Of a stretch of 64,000 bases of DNA, positions 33,201 through 42,864 are shown one piece after another. Position 1 is the first letter of the stretch, and every line of letters begins with the position of its first letter. A program made the translations under genes and the position numbers. The notes under the pieces were generated by a model. It saw only the letters and a program-made list of their open reading frames with translations, was not told the DNA's origin and searched no databases. Origin of the DNA: Phaeosaccion multiseriatum (lineage: Eukaryota; Ochrophyta, other classes); contig OZ218958.1 of the NCBI GenBank assembly GCA_965112735.1, positions 3,224,001-3,288,000 on the forward strand. Direction: 5' to 3'.

Positions 33201-34720
33201 GAGCCAAGGCGGAAGACATGCACCTGAGGCTGTGTGTGACTGGCCATCAGGGTATGATGGGCCATCAGGGAGAGACAAACACCTTGAGTGCTATTAAGGA
33301 GAAGTTCATTTGGCACTCGCTAGACAAGGACGTGCGAAGCCTCGTTCAGAACTGTCTCCACTGCCTCACCAACGGCAAGGGCGAGAGAGTGCCTCGCCCC
33401 CTGCTAGCTCAATGGCACGCCACTGGACCCCAGCAACTCATCTGGTTTGACTTCGTCAAGATTGGCGATGGAGTCATATGGGCAGAGTCCCCAGAAGGGT
33501 TCATGAAGCTTCAGGTCAAGCAAGTGCTGTGCATCTTTGATGATTTTTCATCATTGTCAATGTATGAGCCATGTTTGGAAGCTACTGCACGAGTGTGTGC
33601 ACGCGGTCTGTTGCGCTGGTTCGCACAGCATGGCGTAGTGCCCAGGTGGCAGAGTGACCGAGGCAGTCATTTCCTAAATGAGGTGATACGTGAGTTAAGT
33701 CAGCTCTTGCGGTGCAACCACCACTTTGTGGTGGCACACAACCCATACAGTCGAGGATTGGGCGAGCGTGGTGTACAGACACTGCAGAAGATCATGAGAT
33801 CAATGATGTCTGAACTACGGCAGCCGCCCGAGACATGGCCGCAGCTACTGCCAGTGATGGAGGCTGTTGAGAACAGCTCCAACAAGAGCAGTCGGTCTAA
33901 CTTGTCTCCCATCCAGCTGCACAGTGGTCACGTACCACAGCGGCCTCTCGACACGATTTTGATCCACGACGCGGATCGGATGCAAAAGGTTCGGCTACTG
34001 CAGCTGACCCCGGCGCAGAGAGACACCCTTGCGACACAACTCCATCAGAGGAAGGAGGGGCAGCGTGCCGAGGCGGCGCGCCAACTGACTACCCTCCGCG
34101 ATCACAAGCGCGATGGCATCAACCAGAGGTTGATGAGTGGCAGACGTGGTGCAGAGCATCGTCAGGACTTGGCCAGAGCTAAGCAGCTCAACAGCGAGAC
34201 GCTGTTTCAGGTCGGAGTCTACGTACTCGTTGCAACAGTAGGGCCTACAAGCAAGATACTAGGCAAGTGGCATGGGCCCTGCCGAGTGCTTGAAGCCCTT
34301 GAGCAACACGTGTACAAGGTGGAGGAGCTTGTGGGCAAGAAGCGTACCTATGAGGTACACATCAGCCGGCTCCGCTACTACTGCGGTGCTCACGTTAACG
34401 TCACCACCGACGTACTTCAACAGATTTCGTATAACACCCAAGACTTTGTGGTGGAGGCCTTTGAAGGCCTCGTTAAGCACGCAGATGATTCATGGCACGT
34501 CATTGTTAAGTGGCGTGGCTTTGACGCCCTCGAGAATAGCGAGGAGCCCATCGAGGCGCTGCACGAAGATACTCCACGTTTACTGGAGACCTACCTGCAG
34601 CACCATCAGGACAAGCAGTTGATCAGCGCAGTCCGAGCCTATCTGCGCAAGACTACGACGCGATCGGCTACTAAGCCGCTGCGCTCCGCGCGCACACGAA
34701 AGCGGACACAAACTAGATGA
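30005..34720 (+). CDS. E2 Gag-Pol polyprotein (protease, RT, RNase H, integrase, chromodomain)
   Basis: An open frame of 1571 codons; its first codons are probably not a real start (see Gag). In order: a Gly/Lys-rich nucleocapsid with a variant knuckle CWACDKPHRIDDC; protease ALFDSGCD (Asp231); RT with YRIVCDFREVNE, IEIDGVDMYWQFPL, TPTRVPQG and the catalytic box YIDN at 668-671 (usually YxDD); RNase H (VFPDASDLYWG, IDKEGDATLRGL, FCDHRNLAFM); integrase zinc finger (GHQG..GHQG, CLHC), then an Asp-Asp-Glu core (WFDFVKIGDG, WQSDRGSHF, GLGERGVQT); and a C-terminal chromodomain (WHVIVKWRGFDALENSEEP). The 1571 codons are uninterrupted, consistent with recent insertion; only the second RT Asp is replaced by Asn. 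Confidence 0.9.
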   Translation: MVRTESTLPKGCSEAYSPSSCMEKMLVDAFKDGQKDWGEHHGEWMEKFVRHLCQWATMRAAARRIGGKAEHFLPGLKGDQGASGGGGEGGGGQGKGAGGKRKWQQEQQPKRTGAETSSKETAAGKETASNPLKKARTPKCWACDKPHRIDDCPTTTAEDKKRIKAEKQKAWEQRKAEAKKPGVTSVSSSSAAAGVSLPGPVAMDLTGDRMSVVLVNDTTPEVRMSAQALFDSGCDVGMVMGGDLARTWVGKGGGVLEACEPSECVTAAGPVTANEVLCGSHLEIELSHGSVSTAQLDKEFRSMLVLESLGSRLILGRPLHKALGLESLTEQLHRVHEKRSEETLQRERDDASPATGAAPTKQQSVEKSVCSMGVETIQDYADFEASNFPVQVLGVGAQEVAAESPPPVASAEAPEVSAIGGQPLENKDREECEGVPDTIQGPSEGVSPSEARRREVLGPIVDKAITDHDFPAELREPMMEALLEFDVWREELLFSDGPANVEPMEVTFTNKVPSSRLPIRQQGAKGAFVNDFCNKLIDKGLGYSNPQSAHGSPAFAVGKPGKPGKYRIVCDFREVNEKVQKVDFGMMNIEDAVASMLGCLWFIEIDGVDMYWQFPLGKLSQVAHTYIFPNGKVTPTRVPQGAKNSGAYVQGQMTHLFRKELCKTHAVYIDNVAYWAKVGEEMVSLTRLTMKRLHSANIKIGLNSFRFGSELKFLGRVHDRRGTRHDPARVQGLTSLAAPETAGDLMTFLCSLQWFHRYIKDFAKLVGPLNALLNKALGQANAKPHQHKRSKAVAKTIPLASVGWDTEHDDAFFQIKRVLAQNTVLSHPDPTKLALVFPDASDLYWGCMITYIDPKELCLPVHEMNHIPVAFGSGAFEGAELRRATIDKEGDATLRGLIQNEYALVGAQKVHIFCDHRNLAFMMSNDSKYPGMTKPMRDRLQRQAVRLQSFDYVIVHFPGHLHDWADPISRRYTHPVSLTPSVLALGKFGPMQVFDTMCDDFTWPSTTEIASLQADALQELQQASKEVGENGRRLLLSSVGDDGLIRACHPTSNPADSTRIWIPSVGAKAEDMHLRLCVTGHQGMMGHQGETNTLSAIKEKFIWHSLDKDVRSLVQNCLHCLTNGKGERVPRPLLAQWHATGPQQLIWFDFVKIGDGVIWAESPEGFMKLQVKQVLCIFDDFSSLSMYEPCLEATARVCARGLLRWFAQHGVVPRWQSDRGSHFLNEVIRELSQLLRCNHHFVVAHNPYSRGLGERGVQTLQKIMRSMMSELRQPPETWPQLLPVMEAVENSSNKSSRSNLSPIQLHSGHVPQRPLDTILIHDADRMQKVRLLQLTPAQRDTLATQLHQRKEGQRAEAARQLTTLRDHKRDGINQRLMSGRRGAEHRQDLARAKQLNSETLFQVGVYVLVATVGPTSKILGKWHGPCRVLEALEQHVYKVEELVGKKRTYEVHISRLRYYCGAHVNVTTDVLQQISYNTQDFVVEAFEGLVKHADDSWHVIVKWRGFDALENSEEPIEALHEDTPRLLETYLQHHQDKQLISAVRAYLRKTTTRSATKPLRSARTRKRTQTR

Positions 34721-34767
34721 TAAACACACTTACTTCCCAGTTGGCTCGAACTATCGCTTGGGGGTAG

Positions 34768-35015
34768 TGTGGTAGATTGTCCTGCCTGAGGGTTTCCGGT
34801 CACACATTCTGGGGTATAATAAGAATGTCGGTTTCCTAGGCACGCCCCGAGGGGGTTCAACGGCTCTAGCGTTTCACCCTCCTCTTTGTGGGCACAAGCT
34901 TTGCATCAGCAAGTAGTAGAGATATATTATCAATACGGACACTGACGCCCCACCATAGGCGCAGCATATACTTAGTCCAAACCCCTTAACGTTTCTACTA
35001 TCTTAGCTTAGCACA
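34768..35015 (+). repeat. E2 3' LTR
   Basis: 248 bp, same sequence as 29233-29480. Followed by the TCAG target duplication. Confidence 0.95.
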
Positions 35016-35993
35016 TCAGACGGCTATCAGTCAAGCAGCAGTGGACAAGGCTTTGCATACTGGCGCCCTCACGCGTCGCGACGTACTTACTTTGGAAAAG
35101 CCACGGCGTTTGCGTGGATACGACTCGGCGCACTCGGATGGTGTCGTGACGAAGGCGGTGCGTCTTGAGCTGTATTTGGTACCTGCTGTGGGTAAAAAGG
35201 GTGTGCACATTCAGCAAGTGGTGTGGGTGGTTCCGAATCTTAGCCACGACCTGTTTGTCGGCCGGGATTTACTGAGTCAAGTGGAAATTGGGGAGGGCAT
35301 CCAGATCGTGCGCTTGACTGCTGATTCTGGAGAGATACGTTATGGTGCGCAGCCTGCCTCACCATCTGTACAGCCTGATGTCTTGGATATGGGAGCCTTG
35401 GATGTCGCGTTGGACGAGTGTTTGGATGACTTGCCGCTTATGCAAATGGCCGAGACTTGCCTGCCTGGTGCCTCCCTCTGTTTGGTGGAAGATGTGCAGT
35501 TATTGCCGGGAAAATCTGTCAGGACACTTGTTTGCTTGCAAGGCTTACCTGCCGATGTGGATTCGCCTGAAGCCGGATGCCATACCGCAAACCTCACGCC
35601 CATACCGTTATTCCCCTCTACTGTCGCAAAAGATACAGGTAGAAGTGGATCGTTTGGTCGCCCAAGGAATTTTGCGCCCCTCCGACTCCAACTGGTGTGG
35701 TGGAGCTGGGTTAGGCTCAATTACGTATTATTAGGTAGGCAGGACAGTAAGTCAATGATGTGGGGACGCGGCCTTTTGGGGCCTGGTTGGCCCCTCCGCA
35801 CTCCTGAACCCGTAAAGACCAATTGGATTGCTTCCTTAAACAAGGGAGCTGTCCAGGGTCTTAGGGTGGGATAGCCCTAGTCATTAATACACTTGGTGCC
35901 AGCATTGGACTCTTATCTCTCCCCTTTTGGGCCCGGAACGGAGCGCTCAGCTTGGGGGTGCCTTCCTCCTCATAATCGAGGGAGGTACCGGCC

Positions 35994-36169
35994 TGTGGAG
36001 TAGGCCACTCTTTCATGCCAAATCGGAAACCCGAGGCAATTGTTTAATATATTCTACTCTCGTTCTATCAATAAGGTTTTGACGTCTTATCTCTCCCACC
36101 AAGGAGTGGGGAGTCCACAGACAAAGAGTGTGAGTCACAGTTAGTTAGCGCAAGTTCACCGACGCTACA
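35994..36169 (+). repeat. E3 5' LTR
   Basis: 176 bp, TGTGGAGTAG to CACCGACGCTACA, identical by eye to 41260-41435. Confidence 0.95.
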
Positions 36170-36240
36170 ATAATCGATTATTACTCAGTATTGGTGATAC
36201 CAGAACTGAAGAAAGATTCAAAAAGACCGGAGAGGCCAGG

Positions 36241-39200
36241 ATGGCGGATTCGGCACCAATGGCGCAGTCTGCAGAGGAGCTGCGTGCGCCTCACCTTTCT
36301 GAGGTGGCAACTAAGGACACGGGGGCGTGGCTGGATCGCTTCACGTTGTATGAGCAACAGCATACGGCTCTCACGAGGAATTTGACACCAGAGCAGGCCC
36401 GGCGAAACCCGAAGGCTACGGTGCAATCATGCCTAAAGCGCTCGGTAAGGATTCACATCATTAAGGAGATGTTCAGCGATGATGAGAGGACAGCCTTAGC
36501 GGCCGCCGATTCAGCAACGAATGCAGCAGTGGAAGCCTCTTTCCTGGCAGCGATTAAACGGCTTGCGGGAAGGACAGCGGAGGCCTCACAGCGCAACCCC
36601 GTGGAGCTGCAGGATGCTATAAAGAAGAGCCTAGTCATGTCCATGCTGGACAAGGAAGGTAACCACATCGATGTAGAGGAAAGGGTACAGAATCAGCTCC
36701 TTCCCCTGTATGAGCTACTCGACAAAAGGGGGTTGGAGGCGGAGTTCATTAACCCCGACACCTATGCGTTCTTACCAACGCATGCCGTTCTAGTGTCGGA
36801 AAGCATTCAGGCCGGCCTAAGGCCCAATGAATTCAAACAGCACGTACAGAGCGCGGCAAAGATGAGGGGCTGGGACCAGCTGAAGAAGGATCCGGATGCC
36901 TTTAAACAACTCGTGAAGGAGCAGGCAATCCTTTTCAGGTCTGCAGACCAGTTGATGGCTAAGCAGTCCAAACAGAAGAAAGACGGCAAGCAAAAGGAAG
37001 CCAACAAGGGCGACCAAAAGAACAATGGCAAGAAGAGCGACGGGAAAGATGGAGGCGGCAAGCAGGGCGGTGGCAAAGGCGACGGCAGTAAGGGAGATGG
37101 CAAAGCTGAGGGAAATCGTGACGGAAAGAAAGACAAAGACAAGAAACTCACGCAGGACCCCAACAAGCCAGGCCCATGTGACCACTGCAAGAGGCCCAAC
37201 CACGACAAGAAGCACTGCTGGAAGCTACACCCGGAGCAGAAGCCTGCCAGCCTGTCCCAAGGACACCGGAGAGTTACTTTCGAGGAGGAGCTCACCGAGG
37301 ACGCAGCAGCAGGCGCAGCGGCGGAGGAAGCAGTCAAGAAGGGAGTAGCAGCAAACCAAGACGCAGGTATGCACCAGCTGTTCCTTAGAGATGATGGGAT
37401 GGCGGAGCTCTCTCTCACGGAGGAGGGCCCGGTTGTTAAGGTCCCCATCTTGATTGACAGTGGGTCAAGTACCACCAGCCTTAACCTCCCAGCTTTTCGC
37501 CAACTGCGTCACCATTATGGTACCAAGGCCATGGCGCTTGAGCCCATGCCTAGTTGGGTCCAAATGGATACAGCAAATGGCGCAGCAGAGATGACGGAGA
37601 TGACTCCTCCCCTTACCCTGCGTTTCAGCACACCACAGGGGCCTGTCGAGTTGACGGGGCTCCGCCTGGGTTACGAGAGCAGCGATCAGCCTGCTCCTCT
37701 CGTGATCATAGGACGGCAGACAATCAAGGAGCATTTGCCGGACTTGGACCTGAGCAGCCTCAGCAGCAGTGCGGCCAGCGTCCACAACAATCTACAGCAG
37801 CGACGAGCAGCGGTGGTGGAGCAGGTGCCCCTGTCTGAGGACCTGCCCTACATGTTCATGGAGGAGCACCTGCTGACGGAGGACGAGATCTTGTTTGATT
37901 CAATTCCCCTCTCTTTCTCTTCCTTCGATCAGGAGGACCACAAGGAGAGAGAGCTGGACAAGCGCTACTCTGATTTGGCCAATGTTTTCGAGAACGCCAA
38001 GGCCAACGGCCTCCCCAGTGACCAGCAACGTAAGTACCACGACTGGTTGTGGTCTCATAAGGATCAGTTTCGTTCTGAACTGATAGACGACCCTCCGGCT
38101 GAGGTGGAGCCGATGAAGCCTCGCTGGAAGCCGAATTTTGTGTGCCCCAAAATCCCCTTTCGTCGCATGAAGCCTAACATGAGGGAGTGGCTTGGAGCTT
38201 TCCTGTGCTTGCTGGCAACTTTTGGCCTTGTGTACAAGAACGCTCAGGCTTGCGCAGCATCACCAGCGCTCGTCACCCCTAAGGCTTCGGGAAGCTTTCG
38301 TGCTACGGTGGACTACCGAGTGGTCAACGAAGGACTCCACCCACAGCACTGGCCCATGGAGACCATCATTCCCCAGCTGCAGCAGATACTGTCCAAGGCG
38401 AGGCGCCTTGCAGTAGCGGACATGAACAAGGGCTATTGGCAATTCCCTGTTGACAAGGCAAGTCAGGAGATGTTCACCATCGCCACCCCGGACGGCCTTT
38501 TCACCCCGACGCGAGTCCCTCAAGGCCTGAGCATCAGCGTCGAGTACTACCAGAGCACCATGCAGACAATCCTCGGAGATCTTTTCGGTAAATGCTGTGT
38601 GGTGTGGCTCGATGATGTGCTGATTTGGGGCGAGGACGATGATGACTTGCTGAACAATTTGACTTTGGTTTTCGATCGATTCAAGAAGGCCAAGCTTTTT
38701 TGCAGCGCACCCAAGTTTGTACTGTATGCTTTGGAACAGACTTACTGCGGTGTGACTTGTGGAGAAAATGGCGTGGGGCAGGACCATGCACGCCTTCAGG
38801 GGCTGGTGGATTTGGCTGCCCCCACAGACGGAGGGCAATTGATGCAGTTCCTTGCCTCTCTCAACTGGTACCGCAGCCACCTCCCAGACCTCGCTCGTGT
38901 CTCTCTCCCTCTCCAGCAGCTTCTCAATCAGACTCTGGACGGACTGGAGGTGCGCAGCAAAGCACGGGCTGCGAAGCGGCCCATCACAGCAGAGGCGTGG
39001 ACGCCCGAGTGTGCAGCGGCGTTTGCAGCGACGAAGGAGCTCTTGTGCTCTGCGGTCACGCTCACGACTCTGAAGGAGGGCTACGCCGTGTGCCTGTACA
39101 CAGATGCATCGCATTTTGGGTGGGGCACCATGATCACGACTTTCCCTAAGGAGCTGTACTCCCCCGGCAAGTCTTTGGAGGACATCCCTCATGAGCCACT

Positions 39201-41133
39201 GGCCTTTGGCAGTGGCCTTTTCAGCGGCAGTCAGCTCAACTGGCCTACATTGGACAAGGAAGGGTATCCAGTGGTACAAGCATTTCTGCGGTATGATTAC
39301 CTCCTCTGGGGCCCTGACGTTATTGTCAATACGGACCACGCCAACGTGTGCTACATTTTTGATCCGAAGCAGCATGTTACGGCCCTCAGCAAGGCTACTG
39401 CACAGCGCCTTCAAGGCTGGGCAGTCATCCTCGGCCAATTTCGGTTTCTTTTGCAGCACCTCCCGGGCGAGAAGAATGTGTGGGGAGACATGATCTCCCG
39501 CTTTCTCGCATTGCCTCCAGTGGCAATGCGGCAGCGGCACACTCTCTCCCTCCCTCCCCCCCCTCCCCCTGCGTGTCCCACTCTCGTGTCCCTTGATGCT
39601 CTCAGGTTAAGCCAACAGGAGCATGCCCCACTCTCTCAAAAGGGGGAAGGGGTAGATGGGACTGACAAGATTGTGGAGCCCGTTTCAGATATTGCTCTCG
39701 TGTGGCATGCAGATATGGAGCTCTACAAGACAGCAGCGGGAGAGGTGTGGGTTCCGGCAGCGGACAAGCAGCTTCAGCTACGGTTGTGTACAGAGGCGCA
39801 CGCAGGAGGAGCATGCCATAGGCTCAAGACAGCAACCATGGAGCAGCTGCGTTTGATACATTGGCACGGCAAGGCAGATGACGTCAGCGCTTTCATCAAG
39901 CACTGCCTTCACTGCGTGGACTCTAGGGCAGGTGACAAGATACCCCGCCCCCTTGGTGAGACCCTCCATGGCAGCAAACCTGGAGAGGTGCATCACATGG
40001 ACTGGCTCAGCATTGGAGAGTCGGACTCTGAGTTTGACAAGGGTATGAACAAATACCTCTTTGTGCAGATGGACGACCTCAGCGGCCTTTGCCTACTCAC
40101 GGCTCACCCGAGTGTGCACGCTAATCTGGCAGCACGGGACCTTCTTCTGTTTGCCTCTCAGCATGGCATGCCGAGTATATGGGTGAGTGATCAGCCTACT
40201 CACTTCAAGAATCAGCTCTTGCGGGAGATGGCGGACATTTATAAGGTGAATCATCACTTTTCAGTCGCTAACGTAGCGCACAGCAACGGCACGGTGGAGC
40301 AGCTAATGCGGCAGATCATTGTGGCTTTTCGAGCAGTTCTCTCTGAGCACAAGCTCCCGCCGACGGAGTGGGAGTCAGTCTTGCCCTTGGTCATGTATGG
40401 TCTCAACTCAGCAGTGCGCAAGCGGACTGGCGTGTCTCCATTGGAGATCATCACAGGGCGGAAACCAGAGGCATTGCTTTCAGCGGAGCTTATCAAGCTT
40501 GGAGAGCAGTGGCACGTCGAGCCCATCAGCACGGAGAAGCTTCAAGCCATCTTGGCTGATACGCGGCAAGCTTTGGACCAGATGCACAAGACGGTGGCAG
40601 GCTCTCGTCAGACGCAGCGAGCTGCGGGGCGTAAGTCAGCCTCCAAGGGCAAGTTGCCCAACTTCATGGTCGGAGAGTTTGTTCTGGCAGCTCGTGTACG
40701 CAAGAAAGGACGCATGCACAAGCTCACGGCCACCTGGCGCGGGCCCTACAGAGTGCTTGATGCCTCTCATGCCCACGTCTACCTTATTCAGCACCTCCTC
40801 AGTGGCGAGCGGCTTACGGTACATGCCGAGCGGCTCATGTTCTACCACGACGCCACTTTGGACATCACGACGGAGCTGAAGACCCACATCGAGTCGTCGG
40901 ATAACCTGGCAAGGTATCAGATTGACTCCTTCGTTTCGCTTCGCAAGGAGCAAGGCGAGTATGAGGTGTTCGTTCACTGGCTTGGCTTTGAAGCCGATGA
41001 GCGCACCTGGGAGCCTCTTCATCAGCTTATGGAAGACATGACTGTTGCTACCCTGCAGCGGTTTCTCCGACAGATGAAGCTCTCGACAGCGGTCAAGCGT
41101 GACCTGCTGCACATGCACAAACTGCGTGTGTGA
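36241..41133 (+). CDS. E3 single-frame Gag-Pol polyprotein with chromodomain
   Basis: 1630 codons from ATG 36241 (AGGATGG). Gag is followed by a Lys/Gly-rich segment and a canonical CX2CX4HX4C knuckle (Cys313-Cys326, CDHCKRPNHDKKHC). Protease LIDSGSST (Asp406). RT has ATVDYRVVNEG, VADMNKGYWQFPV, TPTRVPQGLS and WLDD at 789-792. RNase H has LYTDASHFGWG, LDKEGYPVVQAF and VNTDHANVCYIF. Integrase has a zinc finger (HAGGACHRLK..CLHC) and core (HMDWLSIG, WVSDQPTHFKNQ, HSNGTVEQLMRQI). The C-terminal chromodomain (EVFVHWLGFEADERTWEP) probably targets insertion to marked chromatin, as in chromoviruses. Gag and Pol share one frame, so separation must be proteolytic. All key residues are present; it looks intact. 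Confidence 0.95.
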   Translation: MADSAPMAQSAEELRAPHLSEVATKDTGAWLDRFTLYEQQHTALTRNLTPEQARRNPKATVQSCLKRSVRIHIIKEMFSDDERTALAAADSATNAAVEASFLAAIKRLAGRTAEASQRNPVELQDAIKKSLVMSMLDKEGNHIDVEERVQNQLLPLYELLDKRGLEAEFINPDTYAFLPTHAVLVSESIQAGLRPNEFKQHVQSAAKMRGWDQLKKDPDAFKQLVKEQAILFRSADQLMAKQSKQKKDGKQKEANKGDQKNNGKKSDGKDGGGKQGGGKGDGSKGDGKAEGNRDGKKDKDKKLTQDPNKPGPCDHCKRPNHDKKHCWKLHPEQKPASLSQGHRRVTFEEELTEDAAAGAAAEEAVKKGVAANQDAGMHQLFLRDDGMAELSLTEEGPVVKVPILIDSGSSTTSLNLPAFRQLRHHYGTKAMALEPMPSWVQMDTANGAAEMTEMTPPLTLRFSTPQGPVELTGLRLGYESSDQPAPLVIIGRQTIKEHLPDLDLSSLSSSAASVHNNLQQRRAAVVEQVPLSEDLPYMFMEEHLLTEDEILFDSIPLSFSSFDQEDHKERELDKRYSDLANVFENAKANGLPSDQQRKYHDWLWSHKDQFRSELIDDPPAEVEPMKPRWKPNFVCPKIPFRRMKPNMREWLGAFLCLLATFGLVYKNAQACAASPALVTPKASGSFRATVDYRVVNEGLHPQHWPMETIIPQLQQILSKARRLAVADMNKGYWQFPVDKASQEMFTIATPDGLFTPTRVPQGLSISVEYYQSTMQTILGDLFGKCCVVWLDDVLIWGEDDDDLLNNLTLVFDRFKKAKLFCSAPKFVLYALEQTYCGVTCGENGVGQDHARLQGLVDLAAPTDGGQLMQFLASLNWYRSHLPDLARVSLPLQQLLNQTLDGLEVRSKARAAKRPITAEAWTPECAAAFAATKELLCSAVTLTTLKEGYAVCLYTDASHFGWGTMITTFPKELYSPGKSLEDIPHEPLAFGSGLFSGSQLNWPTLDKEGYPVVQAFLRYDYLLWGPDVIVNTDHANVCYIFDPKQHVTALSKATAQRLQGWAVILGQFRFLLQHLPGEKNVWGDMISRFLALPPVAMRQRHTLSLPPPPPPACPTLVSLDALRLSQQEHAPLSQKGEGVDGTDKIVEPVSDIALVWHADMELYKTAAGEVWVPAADKQLQLRLCTEAHAGGACHRLKTATMEQLRLIHWHGKADDVSAFIKHCLHCVDSRAGDKIPRPLGETLHGSKPGEVHHMDWLSIGESDSEFDKGMNKYLFVQMDDLSGLCLLTAHPSVHANLAARDLLLFASQHGMPSIWVSDQPTHFKNQLLREMADIYKVNHHFSVANVAHSNGTVEQLMRQIIVAFRAVLSEHKLPPTEWESVLPLVMYGLNSAVRKRTGVSPLEIITGRKPEALLSAELIKLGEQWHVEPISTEKLQAILADTRQALDQMHKTVAGSRQTQRAAGRKSASKGKLPNFMVGEFVLAARVRKKGRMHKLTATWRGPYRVLDASHAHVYLIQHLLSGERLTVHAERLMFYHDATLDITTELKTHIESSDNLARYQIDSFVSLRKEQGEYEVFVHWLGFEADERTWEPLHQLMEDMTVATLQRFLRQMKLSTAVKRDLLHMHKLRV

Positions 41134-41259
41134 ATGTTTTGTGTGAAGTTTTTTCCTTTCAAAAGGTTTTTCTCAATTTGGCTACTCACTCGTTTTGTTC
41201 CTCCTTCTTTTCCCTTTAGCTCAACAGGATAGTTTCCTATCAAGCTTCTAAGGGGGGAC

Positions 41260-41435
41260 TGTGGAGTAGGCCACTCTTTCATGCCAAATCGGAAACCCGA
41301 GGCAATTGTTTAATATATTCTACTCTCGTTCTATCAATAAGGTTTTGACGTCTTATCTCTCCCACCAAGGAGTGGGGAGTCCACAGACAAAGAGTGTGAG
41401 TCACAGTTAGTTAGCGCAAGTTCACCGACGCTACA
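41260..41435 (+). repeat. E3 3' LTR
   Basis: 176 bp, same sequence as the 5' LTR. Preceded by a G-rich polypurine tract. Confidence 0.95.
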
Positions 41436-42864
41436 GGCCCCACACTGGGCTGCCCCTCTGGTCGCTGTGCTCAAGCCTTCAGGTGCTGTACGTTTGACTT
41501 GCAACTATACCAAGTTGAACACCCAGACTGTAGTGCCAAAAGTTCCTGTTCCTATCGTCGAGGACCTGTTCGCTTGGATGGTTAATGCCTGTGTTATCTC
41601 GCTTACGGATGTTACTTCGGGGTATTATAACAGCACCATTGAGGAGAGTAGTATTCCATACACTGCTATGTGCACTAGTGATGGATTGTATGAGTGGACC
41701 CGCCTGCCTCAAGGGGTTGCAGCCGGGTGCGGACATTTTCAGCGGTTGATGCGTATTGTGTTACGGGGGGTGACTGCCAGCAAGGCGTATCTTGATGACA
41801 TTATCTGCAAGTCCCGGACTATTGACCAGCACCTTCTTGATCTTTCTGAGCTGTTTTCTCGCCTGTCTGGGCATGGCCTCAAGCTTGCCCCTGCGAAGGT
41901 GACACTTGGCGCGAAGGAAGTCGTTTTTCTTGGTCACATCATCAGCAAGGAAGGCATCAAGACGGACCCGAAGAAGCTTGCTGCCTTACGCCAGATGCCT
42001 GTCCCTACTGATATTGGTAAGCTCCGCAGTTTTATTGGTTTGGCTGGGTACTATCGCCGCTATACGCCCCGCATGACTATGCTTTTGCAGCCCCTGACTG
42101 AATTGACCAAGAAGGGGGTCCCCTTTGAGATGACGCCGGAGCGTGTTTCTTGTATGCGTCAGATCTGTGATGAGTTGGAGAATGCGGTTGCCTTGGCCTA
42201 CCCTGATTTTGAAGCGTCCTTGAGTGGGGAGCGCCCTCTGAAATTGTACACTGATGCGGCTCAGACATGTGGCTTTGGGGCGGTTTTGAGCCAAGATGAT
42301 GCTGAAGGAAAGGAGCGCATTATTGCTTGTGCGAGCCGAGTTTTGGTGGGCAGTGAGAAGAATTGGTCTGTTGGGGATGTGGAACTTGGCGCTCTTTGTT
42401 ATGGGGTCAAAAAGTTCCGCCACTGGCTTTATGGCAGTCATTTTATTGCTTACACTGACCACAAGGCCCTTGCCTACATGGAGAGTCTCCGGGATAAGAG
42501 TGCGCGTGTTCAGCGGATGTTTGAGATGCTTGCCCCCTTCCAGATGAAGATCGTTTATCGCAAGGGCACTCTGCTGGGCAATGCCGACGGATTCTCGCGC
42601 AACGCTTTGCCTGTTTCTGGTCCGGAGGAGGCGCAGATTTTACGAGAGCAAGAGGAGGCCATTGACTCCTACGCCCTTGAATTCGCCACGGTAACGGATT
42701 CCGAAGATAGAAATCTTTCGGGTACTCCTGTTGACCACGCTGCTTTGGTCTTTTCTAACCTTGTGGAACTGTGTGTAGGGGTACTCCTCCCTGCCCCTTC
42801 TCAGGTGTGTAGCGGTGTAGCGGTATATAAGGAGTCATTGGCTCGCTATAAACCTCGCTATAAA

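Larger units (their letters stand above)
29233..35015 (+). mobile_element. E2: chromodomain Ty3/gypsy-like retrotransposon inserted in E1 protease
   Basis: 5783 bp with 248-bp LTRs (29233-29480, 34768-35015) that look identical. The TSD is TCAG (29229-29232 and 35016-35019) and the ends are TG..CA. A G-rich polypurine-like tract precedes the right LTR (GCTTGGGGGTAG). It contains gag and a pol with protease, RT, RNase H, integrase and chromodomain. It sits immediately after the protease active-site codons of E1. Confidence 0.95.
35994..41435 (+). mobile_element. E3: chromodomain Ty3/gypsy-like retrotransposon inserted in the solo LTR
   Basis: 5442 bp with 176-bp LTRs (35994-36169, 41260-41435) that look identical. 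The TSD is GGCC (35990-35993, 41436-41439) and the ends are TG..CA. A polypurine tract (CTAAGGGGGGAC) abuts the right LTR. One long gag-pol frame. It is the innermost, hence the youngest, layer on this side of the nest. Confidence 0.95.
35696..41444. mobile_element. Solo LTR in E1 RT, itself split by E3
   Basis: The element is 35696-35993 plus 41440-41444 (about 303 bp). It starts TGTGGTGGAG and ends CCACA once E3 and one GGCC copy are removed. Flanks are CTGG at 35692-35695 and 41445-41448. Deleting it with one CTGG joins RT codons DSNW and AAPLV exactly in frame. It resembles neither the E1, E2 nor E3 LTR by eye, so it marks a fourth family whose internal part was lost by LTR-LTR recombination. 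Confidence 0.88.
28108..42862 (+). pseudogene. E1 Pro-RT-RNase H region, interrupted by three insertions
   Basis: Segments in order. 28108-29232 is the post-gag linker with a 12-residue repeat, then the protease start (SFLIKDALWDMGAQ). 35020-35695 is the rest of the protease (NLSHDLFVGRDLLSQ) and, after a one-base frame change near 35550-35565, the RT N-terminus (LKPDAIPQTSRPYRYSP, QGILRPSDSNW). From 41449 come RT (AAPLVAVLKPSGAVRL, YLDD at 41788, FLGHIISKEGI) and RNase H (LKLYTDAAQTCGFGAVLSQ, FIAYTDHKALAYM). The frame continues into the right end with no integrase. The protease active site is D-M-G instead of D-T/S-G. Confidence 0.75.

Noticed and set aside
35041-35874. Stand-alone 277-aa gene
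   Set aside because: It is the middle of the E1 protease, made discontinuous by E2 on the left and the solo LTR on the right.
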